Part shown: one piece after another, positions 44,756 to 55,606 of the stretch
How the letters are laid out: each line of letters opens with the position of its first letter
Position numbering within the stretch: the first letter of the stretch is position 1
Assembly: GCA_001592805.2 (NCBI GenBank)
Contig: CP051139.1
Location: 1,054,001 to 1,118,000 of the forward strand
Reading direction: 5' to 3'
Source: Peltaster fructicola
Lineage: Eukaryota; Ascomycota; Dothideomycetes
Length of the DNA stretch: 64,000 nt
Translations under genes and position numbers: made by a program
Notes under the pieces: model-generated
The model's database searches: none
Seen by the model: only the letters and a program-made list of their open reading frames with translations
What the model was told of the DNA's origin: nothing

Positions 44756-46555
44756 TCACTTCAAACCAGCGGCTAAACCGAGGAAGAATTGTGCCAAACC
44801 ATATGCACCAGGATCGGGGATCTCACCATAGTCGTCTCCGCCAATGTACACAGTTCTTCCTAAGCTCGCCTTCATTCCTTTCGTGTTCTCTGCGCCCTGT
44901 TCAGCCGCAGCAGCAGCCTTCTGCACATCGCCACTAGCGTTCAACTGGTCGATAAAGGGTGCTAAGGCATCGACGAGAGTCCTGTCGCCAGGCTGAGCAG
45001 GTGTGTACTTACTCAAGCTATGCATTGCGGCTGATAGCGCCTTCGCCCAGATCTGCGAGGTTGCTGGCTGCGCACTCTTTATCGACTGGCTTCGGAAACC
45101 GTGGGCGAGCGCATTCAAGAAGATGGCATATAGTGCTCCTGAAGTGCCGTCCATCGTGCTTTCAACCACTCCGATAATACCTTCTAAGAAGAGAGCAGCA
45201 TCAGACTGCTTTGTATTGCGCAGGTGGTCGCGAATGGCCTCGGCGCCACGCTTCAGACCTATTCCGCAGTCGCCATCTCCAACAGTGGTGTCGTATCTTG
45301 TGACCTCTGGCTCAGCCTTGATGACCGCATCGAGCGCCTGGTTCAGCGCCTTCTTGGTCAGCTCAAGATCAAGAGAGATGTCAGCAGGCTTGAGGTCTTC
45401 AACACTGTCGGCGGCAGACTCGCGAGTCTGACTTGGCCGCTCAGTCCAGGTCGATGACTTGATCGGTGCTGTCCATCCTGCCGCTTCCGCAGGTGCATCA
45501 AGCAGTTCGAGCAACGACTTCCCGTGCCCAGCATCTGTCAGCTTGAGCAAGGATATCGAGAAACCAAGACCGTTCAGAGATGTCATGAAAGTACCAGCTA
45601 AGACTCGCACAGGCTTGATGCCGTACTCGCTCTCTAGCTGCGACATAACTTCGGTTGTGATGCCACCCAATTCCAGCACACTAACACCTCCCAGGTTGTT
45701 GATTAACAGAACTGACTGATCCGAGCTGTTGATCTTCAGAAAGGCCCGATCCTTGTCGCTCTGGTCGAGCATGTGCTTGAGCATTGTCTTCACGGTACCA
45801 GGCAGGTCTGAGGTGACTCGTAGCGAGCCTGTTTCGTTGTGAATGCCCATACCAATCTCAACTTCATCTTTCTTGAGCTCGTCCTCTTCTCCAGCATCTC
45901 GTCCAGGGACATGAACGTGAGACAGCGAAGATCCGATCGAGATTGTATTGTCAGCGACGGCTTGGGCGACCTTGTGTACTTCCTGCAGGCTCGCACCAGT
46001 TGCTGCAAGCGCTCCAGCCACTTTGTGCACGAGAACAGTGCCTGCGATGCCACGTCTGCCAACCTTTCCGCCCTTCTCACGGCCCACGCCAGCATCATCA
46101 GCCATGACGACCATTTCGACCTGGAGTCCCGCCGCCTTAGCCTTTTCTACAGCCATGCCAAAGTTGAGCACATCACCGGTGTAGTTCATCACTACGACCA
46201 GGACGCCCTTACTGCTGTCCACTCTGTTGAGGATACATCTGCGGATCTGTTCTGCAGATGGAGAAGCGAAGATGGTGCCAGCTACTGCACCTGACAGTAG
46301 TCCTGGACCGACGAATGCAGCGAATGAAGGCTCATGTCCGCTACCTCCTCCTGACACAACGGATACTTGTGACTTGACAGCATCCGGACGAACATAGATG
46401 ATCTTATTCTCACGATCAAACGCAGTGTTAGGATTAGTGAGCGGTATGGACTGTAGCGCAGTCAAAACGAGATGACTGGGATCATTGATGAAGTGTTTCG
46501 CTGTGTTGTGTCAGACTCGACCGAGATTAGATGTACACGCTATCATACATGACAT
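44756..46555 (-). CDS. DAK1: Dihydroxyacetone kinase (Dak)
   Basis: Cytosolic enzyme that phosphorylates dihydroxyacetone (and glyceraldehyde) with ATP, detoxifying dihydroxyacetone and feeding glycerol carbon to glycolysis. The main exon 44756-46500 has no ATG at its 5' end; a 48-nt intron (46501-46548) leads to a 7-nt first coding exon at 46549-46555, giving the expected start MSSKHFINDPSHLVL. The product has 583 residues, normal for fungal Dak. The DhaK domain shows SGGGSGHEPSFAAFVGPGLL and GMGIHNETGS, where the His normally binds substrate covalently. The DhaL ATP-binding domain begins near residue 395 with YDTTVGDGDCGIGLKRGA and continues with MDGTSGALYAIFLNA. All key residues are present. 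It stands in tandem with the monooxygenase gene upstream. Confidence 0.94.
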
Positions 46556-46880
46556 GTTGCGGGCTTGGTGTGAGCTCTACAGAATAGGTGAAATGATTGA
46601 TGCTCGAATCTTTTGGCAGCTTCCAGTACACTGACTCGCCATACGACCGTCCACAGTGCTACTCCATACTTGTGTTGATGGCACGTCACTCGCAGCGTCG
46701 TAACGAGGGGCTGTGCCTGTTGCGGGGCCACAGTACGGATGAATGGTTCACAAGCAGTCTTTTCTGTAGATCTCTGATGTGTCACTCGTTCACCAGAGAG
46801 TGGGATCAAGATCAGATGCACTTTGACAGACCATCGAGAAGAATCTGTAAACGATCTGGATTTCATAGCACTACATGTAT
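46556..46880. promoter_or_regulatory. Intergenic region upstream of dihydroxyacetone kinase
   Basis: This 325-bp interval holds the kinase promoter and the monooxygenase gene's 3' end. Nothing specific is recognised in it. Confidence 0.4.
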
Positions 46881-48566
46881 TCATCTGGAGTATGTGACGT
46901 TGAAGCCAGTCCACTGCTCTATCGCCGCACGGCAATCTTGGTCGTACTGCGGGATCCCAGCAAGGTAGTTGAGCTGCTCTCTTGGCTTTCCAGGGATGTT
47001 AGAACCCATGTACCAGGAGTCAGTGAAGCGAAACAGAGTCTTGTTGTTCATGTCCTGGATATCTTGCTTCCATTTCACTTCTGCATCATGCTGTGGTTCG
47101 ATAGTGGTGATGTTCTCCTTTCTCATCTTCGTAATCATGTCGACGAGGAAATCGACTTGTATTTCAAGGAAAACAGGTCCGTTGGTAAGAGCAGTAGGCG
47201 CTAGACAAGGTCAGTGAATGCCAGTAAAGGAGCAGAGCTTCATACCTTGTGGACCATAGATCATGAACATGTTCGGACAGCCACTCACGCACATACCCAG
47301 GTATGTGAAGACGCCATTCTTCCAACGCTCCTTCATGTCGATGCCGTCTTTGCCGAGCATACCCATACTCGTCAGACTCCCAGTCATAGAGTCGAAGCCT
47401 GTAGCGAGGATGATCGCATCGAACTTGCGTTCCTCGTTGTCCTCGCTTATTATGCCAGTCTCGGTGAATGCTTTGATCGGGTTGGTTTTGAGATCGACAA
47501 TGTCGACATGGTCCTGATCGAGGCACTCGTAGTAGTTTTGCTCAAGACAGCTGCGTTTCGTTCCGAAGGCAAAAGGCGCCGTCTCAGGAGCCAAGAAGGC
47601 TGCCTTCGTTGGGTTCTTGATCCTCTCCCGAGTCTTCTTGGCCCAAAACTGGTAGATGATATTGTTGCTTTCCGGGTCAAAGACATAATCACGATAGTTG
47701 GAGGCGGCGAAGTAGAAGCCACCACGAGCCCAGAGCTCTTCGAAGAGACGCTCGCGAACTGCTGGATCGACGTCCTTCATGCTGCCCGGCGGCCCAGCTT
47801 CGCAGCCAAGGCCTTGCCTCGTCTCTCGACAGAGCTTGAATATGGCGTTGTACATGCCCTTGTTTGCTCTCTGTTCCAGATCGCCCAACTTCCTCTGACC
47901 CATGGGCAAGGAGATGGCTGCAGTGCGGATGTACGAGGTCAAATGGGCAGCATCTTTTGTGAGCTCCTGGACACATTGAACGCCTGATGCACCAGCACCT
48001 ACCACTGCAATACGCTTGCCGTTAGCATCGAAGTGCTCAGGCCATTGTGCTGAATGAATCAACTCGCCCTTGTACTTGTCCATGTCTTTGAAGTCAGGGC
48101 GGTGGGCCTTGATTGAGCTGCCTGTAGCACATATGAGGTATGTGCATCGTGCCAGCGAGCCGTTTTGAGTCTTGACACGCCACTGTGCTTTGTCGTTGTC
48201 GTAGGTCGCAGCAACAACCTCGCTTGAGTAGCTGATGTCTTTGGAGAGCTCTAGGACGCTGTCGACATGCTTGAAGTAAGCTCGCAGCTCTTCATGACCA
48301 GGAAATCGCTCTGACCAGTTCCAGTCACGCCATACTTCGCGCAACGAGAACTGATAAAAGGGTATTTCCGAATCTACACGTGCTCCTGGGTATCGATTCC
48401 AATGCCATACTCCTCCAGGCGCTGTACCAGCCTCAAACAAGTGCGTACGTAGACCAAGCTGACGAAACTTGTGAAGGGCATAGCAGCCACCGAAACCTGC
48501 TCCTATGATGATTGCATCGTAGGTGGCTTCATCGCTCGTTGATGGCATCGAATCTGGTGCTACCAT
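46881..48566 (-). CDS. Flavin-containing (Baeyer-Villiger-type) monooxygenase
   Basis: FAD- and NADPH-dependent oxygenase that would insert oxygen next to a ketone or oxidise a heteroatom; substrate unknown. Exons 47246-48566 and 46881-47200 join over a 45-nt intron, restoring MIYGPQAPTALTNGPVF. Product 546 residues, the usual size for type I enzymes of the cyclohexanone monooxygenase group. The FAD-binding GAGFGG lies near residue 22, the NADPH-binding GAGASGVQ near residue 190. The Baeyer-Villiger fingerprint FxGxxxHxxxWP appears as YKGELIHSAQWP, with Tyr for the first Phe. PGGVWHWNRYPGARVDSE and the ATGFDSMTGS segment are further family signs. No signal peptide. It may work in ketone or alkane breakdown, or detoxification; no biosynthetic cluster genes are beside it. 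Confidence 0.92.
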
Positions 48567-48968
48567 GCTGGCAGTTGCTGGTGTAGGAGGATCTCATGAT
48601 GGCCCTCATAATGCTAGATGCACCAAGACTGGTAGCGTTAGATCAGTCTCGTAGCGTTTCCGAGGACAATGTCAGAAGCGATGCCACTTTCATCTTGGGA
48701 GAGACGAAAGTGCTGACATGACGTAGCTCCGGATTACCCAAAGCAGTACTGCCGATGACATGGTGCCGTTCAATGCCACTGCAGCGTGCTTGCTAACAGC
48801 GTGACATGGTCTCGTGTTCTGAAATGATCAGCAGGATGTGTGATGGTGAGAGGGAAGATCTGATGCTCGCATTGCTCTAGCTGGGTACACATCAAAGGCA
48901 ACGGCGCACGATGTTACTGCATGCATTGAGTGCAGAACATACAGTTAGATATGAGTACATCTCTGCAA
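48567..48968. other. Intergenic interval, no gene seen
   Basis: About 400 bp between the start of the monooxygenase gene and the stop of the Med2-like gene, both on the minus strand. It must carry the monooxygenase promoter; no site recognised. Confidence 0.4.
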
Positions 48969-49977
48969 CTACGAGAAGTCCAGACTGAACTCGTTATCAG
49001 CATCAGGAAGGCTCGCGTTGTGGTCTGTACCAACACCAAAGTCCATCATGTCGTCGAAGTTGAACTCGTCCGCAGCCTGGGATTCATTCGCCACAGTCTG
49101 TGATGCACTCGCATTGCTGAACAGAGCACTGAAATCAGGTTCTGCAGTTCCGGTCGTGTTGCTGTCTGCTGTGAAGTCTTGCAGTCCTGGTATGGTAGCA
49201 ATGTCTTCTCCAGCACTAGCATCGAGACCTGCGGCAAACTCGCCGAAGTCGAAATCGTTCGAGGCATCAGCATCGTTGGCAAAGTCAAAGCTTGCACTGG
49301 CACCACTGCCATCGCCCTGTAGACCGCCTGCACTGACGGGGTCGTTGAACAATGAGTCCATATCAGCGTTGTTGCTCACAGCTGTGTCAGATCCCTTGCC
49401 AAGCTCATCGGTATCCTTCGTGTCGTGTTGCGATTCCTGAGTTGTATCTAGCTTGAGGTCTTGCTTTGATTCTGATTCGTTTATGCCTGTGCTATCAGAA
49501 TCGACTTTCAGCGGTTGTAGCTCTTCATCTTGTGATACAGGCTCAGGCTTGACTGCATCCGCTTGGACAGCCGGCTCATCTTTCACTGATTTTGCTGGCG
49601 TCGACACAGGCTGTGCTTCCACTGGCGCATTTGACTTCTCCGTTGCAATGGCCAGATCACGTCTCAAGACCAGCTTGGCATATTGCTGCAACATGTCAAT
49701 GGTTGGTGAATCAGAAGAACTTATACATACCAGCTGCTGATCAAGCTCGTCCAACGCTTCGTGGTAGTTCCTCGTCGTCGCTGGCAGATTCTGCTTCAAT
49801 CGGGTGGCTGTTGCGATGGCAGTCGCCCTGTTAGAGCCTTTGGCAGCAACAAATAATCTGCCCAGTAACTCAAGCTGTACTCGTAAGTGCGAGCTGTTGA
49901 TAGCATGTAGATCAGCTCACCACTCGATTGATCTCCTGCTGTGCCTTCTCAAGGCTCTCCAGCTGGTCCTTAGACAT
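48969..49977 (-). CDS. Med2-like Mediator subunit (tentative)
   Basis: Three exons: 49921-49977, 49731-49874 and 48969-49685, with introns of 46 and 45 nt, give 305 residues. The N-terminal ~90 residues are helical: MSKDQLESLEKAQQEINRVL, ELLGRLFVAAKGSN, ATTRNYHEALDELDQQLQYA, KLVLRRDLAIATEK. This resembles the N-terminal region of fungal Mediator subunit 2, but I rank that name as tentative. The rest is disordered and acidic, with repeated aromatic-acidic patches (DFDFGEFAAGLD, EFNFDDMMDFG, and NEFSLDFS at the C-terminus) that look like activation-domain sequence. The 45-nt second intron is a multiple of three without a stop, so it looks like coding sequence in a plain ORF view; the perfect GTATGT donor and TTGCAG acceptor argue it is removed. 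Divergent from the Pub1-like gene. Confidence 0.7.
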
Positions 49978-50590
49978 TTCGCCGATCTCAATCTTGATGG
50001 CTGATCATTGATCGACTGGCAGGTGTCACTGCAGAGTGTCTGGCCTTTTGCTATTCTTGGCTACGAGCGGCAGTAAGCCGGGAGTGGTGGCGAGACGGAC
50101 CGCCGCGAAGACTGCCCCACAATTTTCGGCACAATGTGCGCTGTTCTCCTCCTCCCTCAGCCTAGCCGCGCTTGGGGAAATAGTCTTGCTACCACAACCT
50201 CGAACCTCAACAACGTTCTTATCGAAGGGCACAACACAGCATAGCGAGGATACCATCTCATCTGTCTTCTCTTTTCCTTCTCGTTTCTGCATCTCCTTGT
50301 GTGTATTCTCGACGATTTCCTTGTTGTCCTGCTCGTCGTTTAGCCCAGCGTAGCGGCCTCTGTATCAACGACCACATCTCGAAGCCGAATCGTCCAGTGC
50401 TGCATTTTTCTTAGCGATATCACATTGCACCGGAGTAGCCAAAATCAAGAGCTGAAGGCTTTGTATATAAGCAGGGAACTTTCTTCGTTCGCACACTCTC
50501 TCTTCTTGCAACGACACCTTTCTAACACTTTCCGCAGTATACCTTTCATATTCCGTACCGTTACCACTGCTATCATACTCGCGCGCCATC
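49978..50590. promoter_or_regulatory. Divergent promoter region, Med2-like / Pub1-like
   Basis: The 613 bp between divergent start codons. A TATA-like TATATAAG lies at 50463-50470, 121 bp before the Pub1-like ATG, followed by pyrimidine-rich sequence that would lie in its leader. Confidence 0.55.
50463..50470 (+). promoter_or_regulatory. TATA-like element upstream of Pub1-like gene
   Basis: TATATAAG, at a suitable distance from the start codon at 50591 for a short leader. Assigned by sequence and position only. Confidence 0.45.
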
Positions 50591-52550
50591 ATGGAAGACA
50601 TCAACCTCGCCAGCGCACTCGCGAGCGTCGGCAACAACGAGCAGGCATTCGGCGAGAATGCCAACGTGGCGGCACACATGCCACCACCACCAGTCCCACC
50701 ACTAAACATACCACAGAACAACCACCCTGTGCCAACGGCGGTGTCAGATATCCTATCACCAACAAGCGCTGCAAGGCGGGCTGCACCTGAGCCAAATAAG
50801 AGAGCGCTGTACGTGGGAGGATTGGATACTCGCGTCACAGAGGAGGTGCTGAAGCAAATCTTTGAAACCACCGGGCACGTCCAGAACGTCAAGATCATCC
50901 CCGACAAGAACGTGAGTATACACCATTTCACCTTGTCTGTCCTTCCCATTCTGCGCACAAGAATTAAGCACGTGAAACCTCGTTCACTGTCCGCGACTCC
51001 ACTTTTCTACAAAGTGAACAACGGTCTCTGTCGGTCTGCATGTATATAACATTGTCGCGATTCCCACAGTCCATCGCCAGCACGATCACCATATCCTCTC
51101 AAGACGAAAACGCATTGCAGGTACTCTTACAATACAGCCAGCAAGCGTTCGTCTATTTACACAAAGGCCCAGCTGAGTGATCGATTACTCTGATCACACA
51201 GCTTTGCTTCTTGCCAGCCGCTACCGCCGCCGTCATTTTGTCTTTGCTAACTCAAGAAACCTTACTAACGTTGTTAACAGTTCCAATCGAAAGGATTCAA
51301 TTACGGTTTCGTCGAGTACGACGATCCAGGTGCAGCGACTCGAGCCATGGAGACGCTTAATGGACGTCGAGTTCATGGACAAGAGATCCGCGTCAACTGG
51401 GCATACCAGAACAACAACGTCTCCAAGGAGGATACCTCAAACCACTTCCACATCTTCGTTGGTGATCTCAGCAATGAGGTCAACGATGAGGTATGCAATA
51501 TCACACAAGCTTAAGCATATACTGACAATGACAGGTCCTTCTTCAAGCCTTCTCGGCCTTCGGCACCGTCAGCGAGGCTCGTGTCATGTGGGACATGAAG
51601 ACTGGCCGTTCTCGGGGCTACGGCTTCGTTGCATTCAAAGACCGCGCTGAGGCCGAAAAAGCTCTCAGTGCCATGGATGGTGAATGGCTTGGCAGCCGCG
51701 CCATTCGCTGCAACTGGGCCAACCAGAAGGGTCAGCCATCCTTCGCTCAGCAGCAGGCAATGACTTCAATGGGCCTCACTCCAACCACCCCGTATGGCCA
51801 CCACACCTTCCCAACTGGTGCCAACTCGTACCAGGTCATCGTCAACCAGACACCACAGTGGCAGACAACATGCTACGTTGGTAACCTTACTCCATACACC
51901 ACTCAGAATGACCTAGTTCCACTCTTCCAGAACTTCGGCTATGTCACTGAGACCCGCTTCCAATCTGATCGTGGCTTTGCCTTCGTCAAGATGGACACTC
52001 ATGAGGGTGCTGCCAAGGCCATCTGTGAGCTCAACAACTACATGGTCAATGGCCGTCCTCTCCGCTGCAGCGTAAGTCAACCGACACTGGATTTAAGCAC
52101 ATTTACTAACAGACGCAGTGGGGCAAGGATCGTCCACCAACAGGTCAATTCGATGCATTCTCCCCAGCTCAGGCTCAGGGAGGCTTTGGACCTCAGACTC
52201 CTGCCGCCTACTATCCTCAGTACGCACCAGCGAACATGATGTCGCCACAGAGTGAGTTCACCCAGTCTGAAATCAAGACTTCGCTAAAGAACCGCGAAGC
52301 CGGTACTCCAGTTGGCGGTTTCCAACCATCTCCTGGAGCTTGGCAGACACAGACACCACAAGCCATGCATCCAAGCCCGGGAAGCTGGAACACTCAGATG
52401 CCACCACAGAGCGCTGGAGGTTACAGCCAGGCTGGCACTCCTGGAGGCTTCATGCCACAGCAGCTGCCACAGCAGCTTCCACAACAGCTGCCACAACAAC
52501 CACCACAAGGCGCTCCTTACGGACGCGGCTTTAGTGGCTACCAAGGCTAA
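50591..52550 (+). CDS. PUB1: TIA-1/Pub1-type RNA-binding protein, three RRMs
   Basis: Poly(U)-binding protein of nucleus and cytoplasm that controls mRNA stability, splicing and stress granules. Four exons: 50591-50911, 51281-51490, 51535-52071 and 52119-52550; introns of 369, 44 and 47 nt; 499 residues. RRM1 shows ALYVGGLDTR and FNYGFVEYDDPGAA; RRM2 HIFVGDLSNEV and GRSRGYGFVAFKD; RRM3 TCYVGNLTPYT and RGFAFVKMDTHEGAA, followed by WGKDRPPTGQF. The C-terminus is a Gln/Pro/Gly-rich prion-like tail that contains a short QLPQ repeat. The first intron is seven times longer than any other firmly placed intron here and contains a possible 51-nt in-frame exon (51070-51120). Order, spacing and the tryptophan after RRM3 match Pub1/TIA-1 well. 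Confidence 0.94.
51070..51120 (+). other. Possible cassette exon in the Pub1-like gene
   Basis: A 51-nt segment inside the 369-nt first intron is bounded by a CCCACAG acceptor and a GTACTC donor. It keeps phase 0, has no stop, and would insert 17 residues (SIASTITISSQDENALQ) between beta strands 2 and 3 of RRM1. Seen in sequence only; use is unproven. Confidence 0.35.
52455..52504 (+). repeat. Degenerate 12-bp repeat encoding QLPQ units
   Basis: Four or five in-frame copies of CAGC(T)(G/T)CCACA(A/G) encode the glutamine-proline tail of the Pub1-like protein. Confidence 0.75.
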
Positions 52551-52926
52551 GTCCGACATACTTAGCCGTTGCACAGAAGCGGTCTTCACGATCCAGCTCG
52601 ACGCAACAATGCTTCGTCTTCTGCCATACTTGCAGAGTGCCTGCTCAACTGCGCTCGGATCATCTTAGGATCATGCTTGAAACAACAGTGCTTCACTTTG
52701 CTGGATCATCAACCCAAACCTGCTTGCTCCTTTTTAAGAACTCGATACCCATCACCCGGTCGACCTCGCATACTCAGGATCTTACTCCATATGACTATGT
52801 GAGCGAAACCAGAGCAAATGTACCTTATAGCATCAGAAGTATCCATCACTTCGCAAATCGACACGTCTCATCATCATTGTATTGCATTGAGGCTGCCACT
52901 AGGTGTATCTCTGCTTGCTATCATGC
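52551..52926. other. Convergent intergenic region, Pub1-like / PIF1
   Basis: The 376 bp between two stop codons facing each other; it holds both 3' untranslated regions. No gene seen. Confidence 0.5.
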
Positions 52927-55606
52927 TCAAAAATTTGTATGATCCTCCAGGTATTGTCGCTCATATGCGGACAGGTTCTTCTGTGCCTGTTGTCCAGCCT
53001 TCTTCGGCACCGACCTGCCGTTCTGCACGTCAATTCTGGCGAGATTGGCGTAGAAGTTGACGACCTTATCATGAGCCATGACTTTTGATGGATGAAACCC
53101 AATGACTTGCAGTCCTTCCATACTGGTCGCACGCGACAGAGCAACATATGCTTGACCCTTCTCAAAGGCTTTGCTGAGATTGACTTTGACACGCTCCAAT
53201 GTCTGTCCTTGAGCCTTGTGGATGCTGAGTGCCCATGACAGGATTAAAGGCACTTGAGACCGCGAAGCTTGTACTTCTCCACTAGGAAGCTCGACTTTCC
53301 AGACCTCTGGCTGGCAGAGCATATCTCGACTTGTGCCATCCGCGATAATGAAGCGTACCAGTGGGAACTTTCGTGAGACTGTCAGATTGTCGTTGAGGCG
53401 CCTTCTAGCCTTTTCCTCTTTCGACTCCTGCATAGCCTGCGATGCGAGAGTTCCGTCTGCCTGCTGGTCAAAGTCTTCTTCATTGAGACTGAACTTGTCA
53501 AACTGCTCATCATCCTGCAATTGTTAGCGAGCATACTTCCAGTGCTATCGTCGGCTTACCATGAATGCAATCACGTTGCCTATCGAGCCGTTGACAAGAT
53601 TCTCGTCGATGTTCTTGATCAGCATGACCTGAGCACCCTTTTTCAGTGCAATTGTCTCCTGTGCCATGCAGTTCGAAAGCAATCTGTCGCGTTGCGTCTT
53701 GTCCACTACCGAGCCGCCGTCTCTTGCCTCGAAGATGAAGGTCTGTCCTTCAAGCTTGCTAAGACGCTCGGTATTGGCCCTGTCTACTTCGGCACGCAGT
53801 GGGAACAGCTCGGTAGCTGTAATCTCATCTCTGTACACACGCTCCTTTGCCAAGTTTTGAAAGGCTTTGATAGATGCATCGGACATCTTGCCCTCTCTCA
53901 TTTCGTTGAGCATGCCGGCGAAGACTGACTAGCGTTAGTGCACTGCCTGATTTCAGTCGAGGAGAACCTACCAGGATCCTTCTGACGGAACACCTGATGC
54001 AGCGCAATTGTATGCTTGACAGTGTTTGTCCACGTTGATGCTTCGAATGCGAATCTTGCGGTACGATTGCGATCAGGCACAGGCGGTAGCTGGAAGAAGT
54101 CGCCGGTGATGACTAGTTGAATGCCTCCAAAGGGTCTGCCATTGTTGCGCAGTTGTCGCGCGATCGACTCGAGCTTGTCGAAGAAATCGCCGTCAACCAT
54201 TGACACCTCATCGATGATGAGCACTTTAGTGCGTAACCATCGGTGCTTGGCTTTTGCGTTGCGTTTGATTTTCTTCACAAGCTCCGGTACATCCTGATAT
54301 CAAATTAGCCTGGCCATCTCAGCGTGCAAATGCGCCCTACCTCTTTGCCAAGCCCGGCGCCTGAAAACGAGTGAAGCGTGACACCTCCAACGTTGCATGC
54401 AGCTAAGCCCGTCGAAGCAGTGACAGCGATACGATCTGGCTCCTTCGCATATTTCTTGCGCAGTGCTGCGATGATCTCTCGCATCAGGACAGACTTGCCT
54501 GTACCAGCCGAGCCAGTGAAGAAGACGGATTCGCGAGCCTCAACCACCAGGTCCAAGACATGCTGCTGCTCCTCACTCAAGAACACCTTTGCCACACGCT
54601 TTGTCTTCTGCTTGGCTGCCAGTGCAGACTCGTCTGTACCTTCGTTCTTCTTCACCCCCTTTCGAGCTTCTTCCCTGTGCTTCTTCTGTTGTTCCTTGAC
54701 AGCACTTGCTGTGGTATTCCACAAGTCTGCAGGCTTCTTCGCTGTGGCGGTCGACACAGGTGTGGCAGCAACTTTGTTCAGGTTGGTCTCACTGCTTGTA
54801 TCTGCTGACCAAGGGATCTTTCTTCGACTCACGGGTTTCGAGGGCGGACCTCTTGCAACCGCTGGTGGTGGTACCTTGTCGTGTGAGTATGTCTCGATCT
54901 TGGGCTGCATATGGTGTAAGGGCGAGGAGGACCAATCTGCTACAGCACTGCTTGGAGGAGGTGCCAAGTCGAAGTCATGGTAGGTCGTCTGGACTGCCTG
55001 TTGTCGTGGTAATGTAGGATACACTACAGGACTGAAAGGACCGGGAGATCTTCGTTTCGCTTTTGGGCTCGGCGACTGTGTCAGATCAATTGTCGCGGGG
55101 AGTGTAGGGTATGTGACAGCACGTGCCGGCTCATAGTCTAGATCAACATCGCTCTCAAAGTCGTTCTCATCAATCTCGATGGTCTCGATTAAGCCTCTAG
55201 CTTTTCCTGAGTTGAGTATGATCTTATGACTGGTTCCTTCATCTTCAAATACGGCCTTGCCGAGTGTCTTTGGTAATCCGCTTGACATACGTTTGACGCC
55301 CTGCTGAATCGTAGGACGACGGAAGTTGACTGGTTCTCGCATGTTCATGTCTGACGGCTTGAGCTCCTTGAAGATCTGAGAGGGATTTGGTCCACCATCG
55401 AGTCGCTGCTTTGTACTAACTTGTGACGAAGATCCAAACTCTTTTAGGTCGTACTCGTTGACTGCCGACCGCAGCATATCAGCGGAATGTGTTACGCTGT
55501 ATTCCCGTCGCGCAGCAGCTCTTCCGCCAGAAGGAGATTGTGGTAGACTGAGGACTAGAACGAACGCTCGCCGCAATGCCCGTGGTGGAATGCTTCGTGC
55601 GAGCAT
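52927..55606 (-). CDS. PIF1: PIF1-family 5'-to-3' DNA helicase
   Basis: DNA helicase for mitochondrial DNA upkeep, telomerase control and G-quadruplex unwinding. Four exons: 54341-55606, 53972-54293, 53560-53924, 52927-53514; introns of 47, 47 and 45 nt; 846 residues. Walker A is [13 protein letters not shown] (about residue 365), followed by [19 protein letters not shown]. Walker B is [19 protein letters not shown], then [29 protein letters not shown] across the second intron, and [13 protein letters not shown]. The end has [17 protein letters not shown] and [17 protein letters not shown]. The N-terminus ([20 protein letters not shown]) looks like a mitochondrial presequence; Met44, 43 codons in, could start a nuclear form. 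Every junction restores a Pif1 motif. It is divergent from the IRC22 gene, 308 bp away. Confidence 0.96.

Noticed and set aside
47214-47987. 257-codon antisense frame under the monooxygenase gene
   Set aside because: It lies wholly opposite conserved monooxygenase sequence and has no domain of its own.
44756-48566. Dihydroxyacetone kinase and monooxygenase as part of a metabolic cluster
   Set aside because: Only two enzyme genes stand together, both common in fungi, and their neighbours are housekeeping regulators (SmD2, Spt21-like, Med2-like).
54378-54983. 201-codon antisense frame under PIF1
   Set aside because: Opposite the helicase exon that carries Walker A; Ser/Phe/Cys-rich composition marks it as a shadow.
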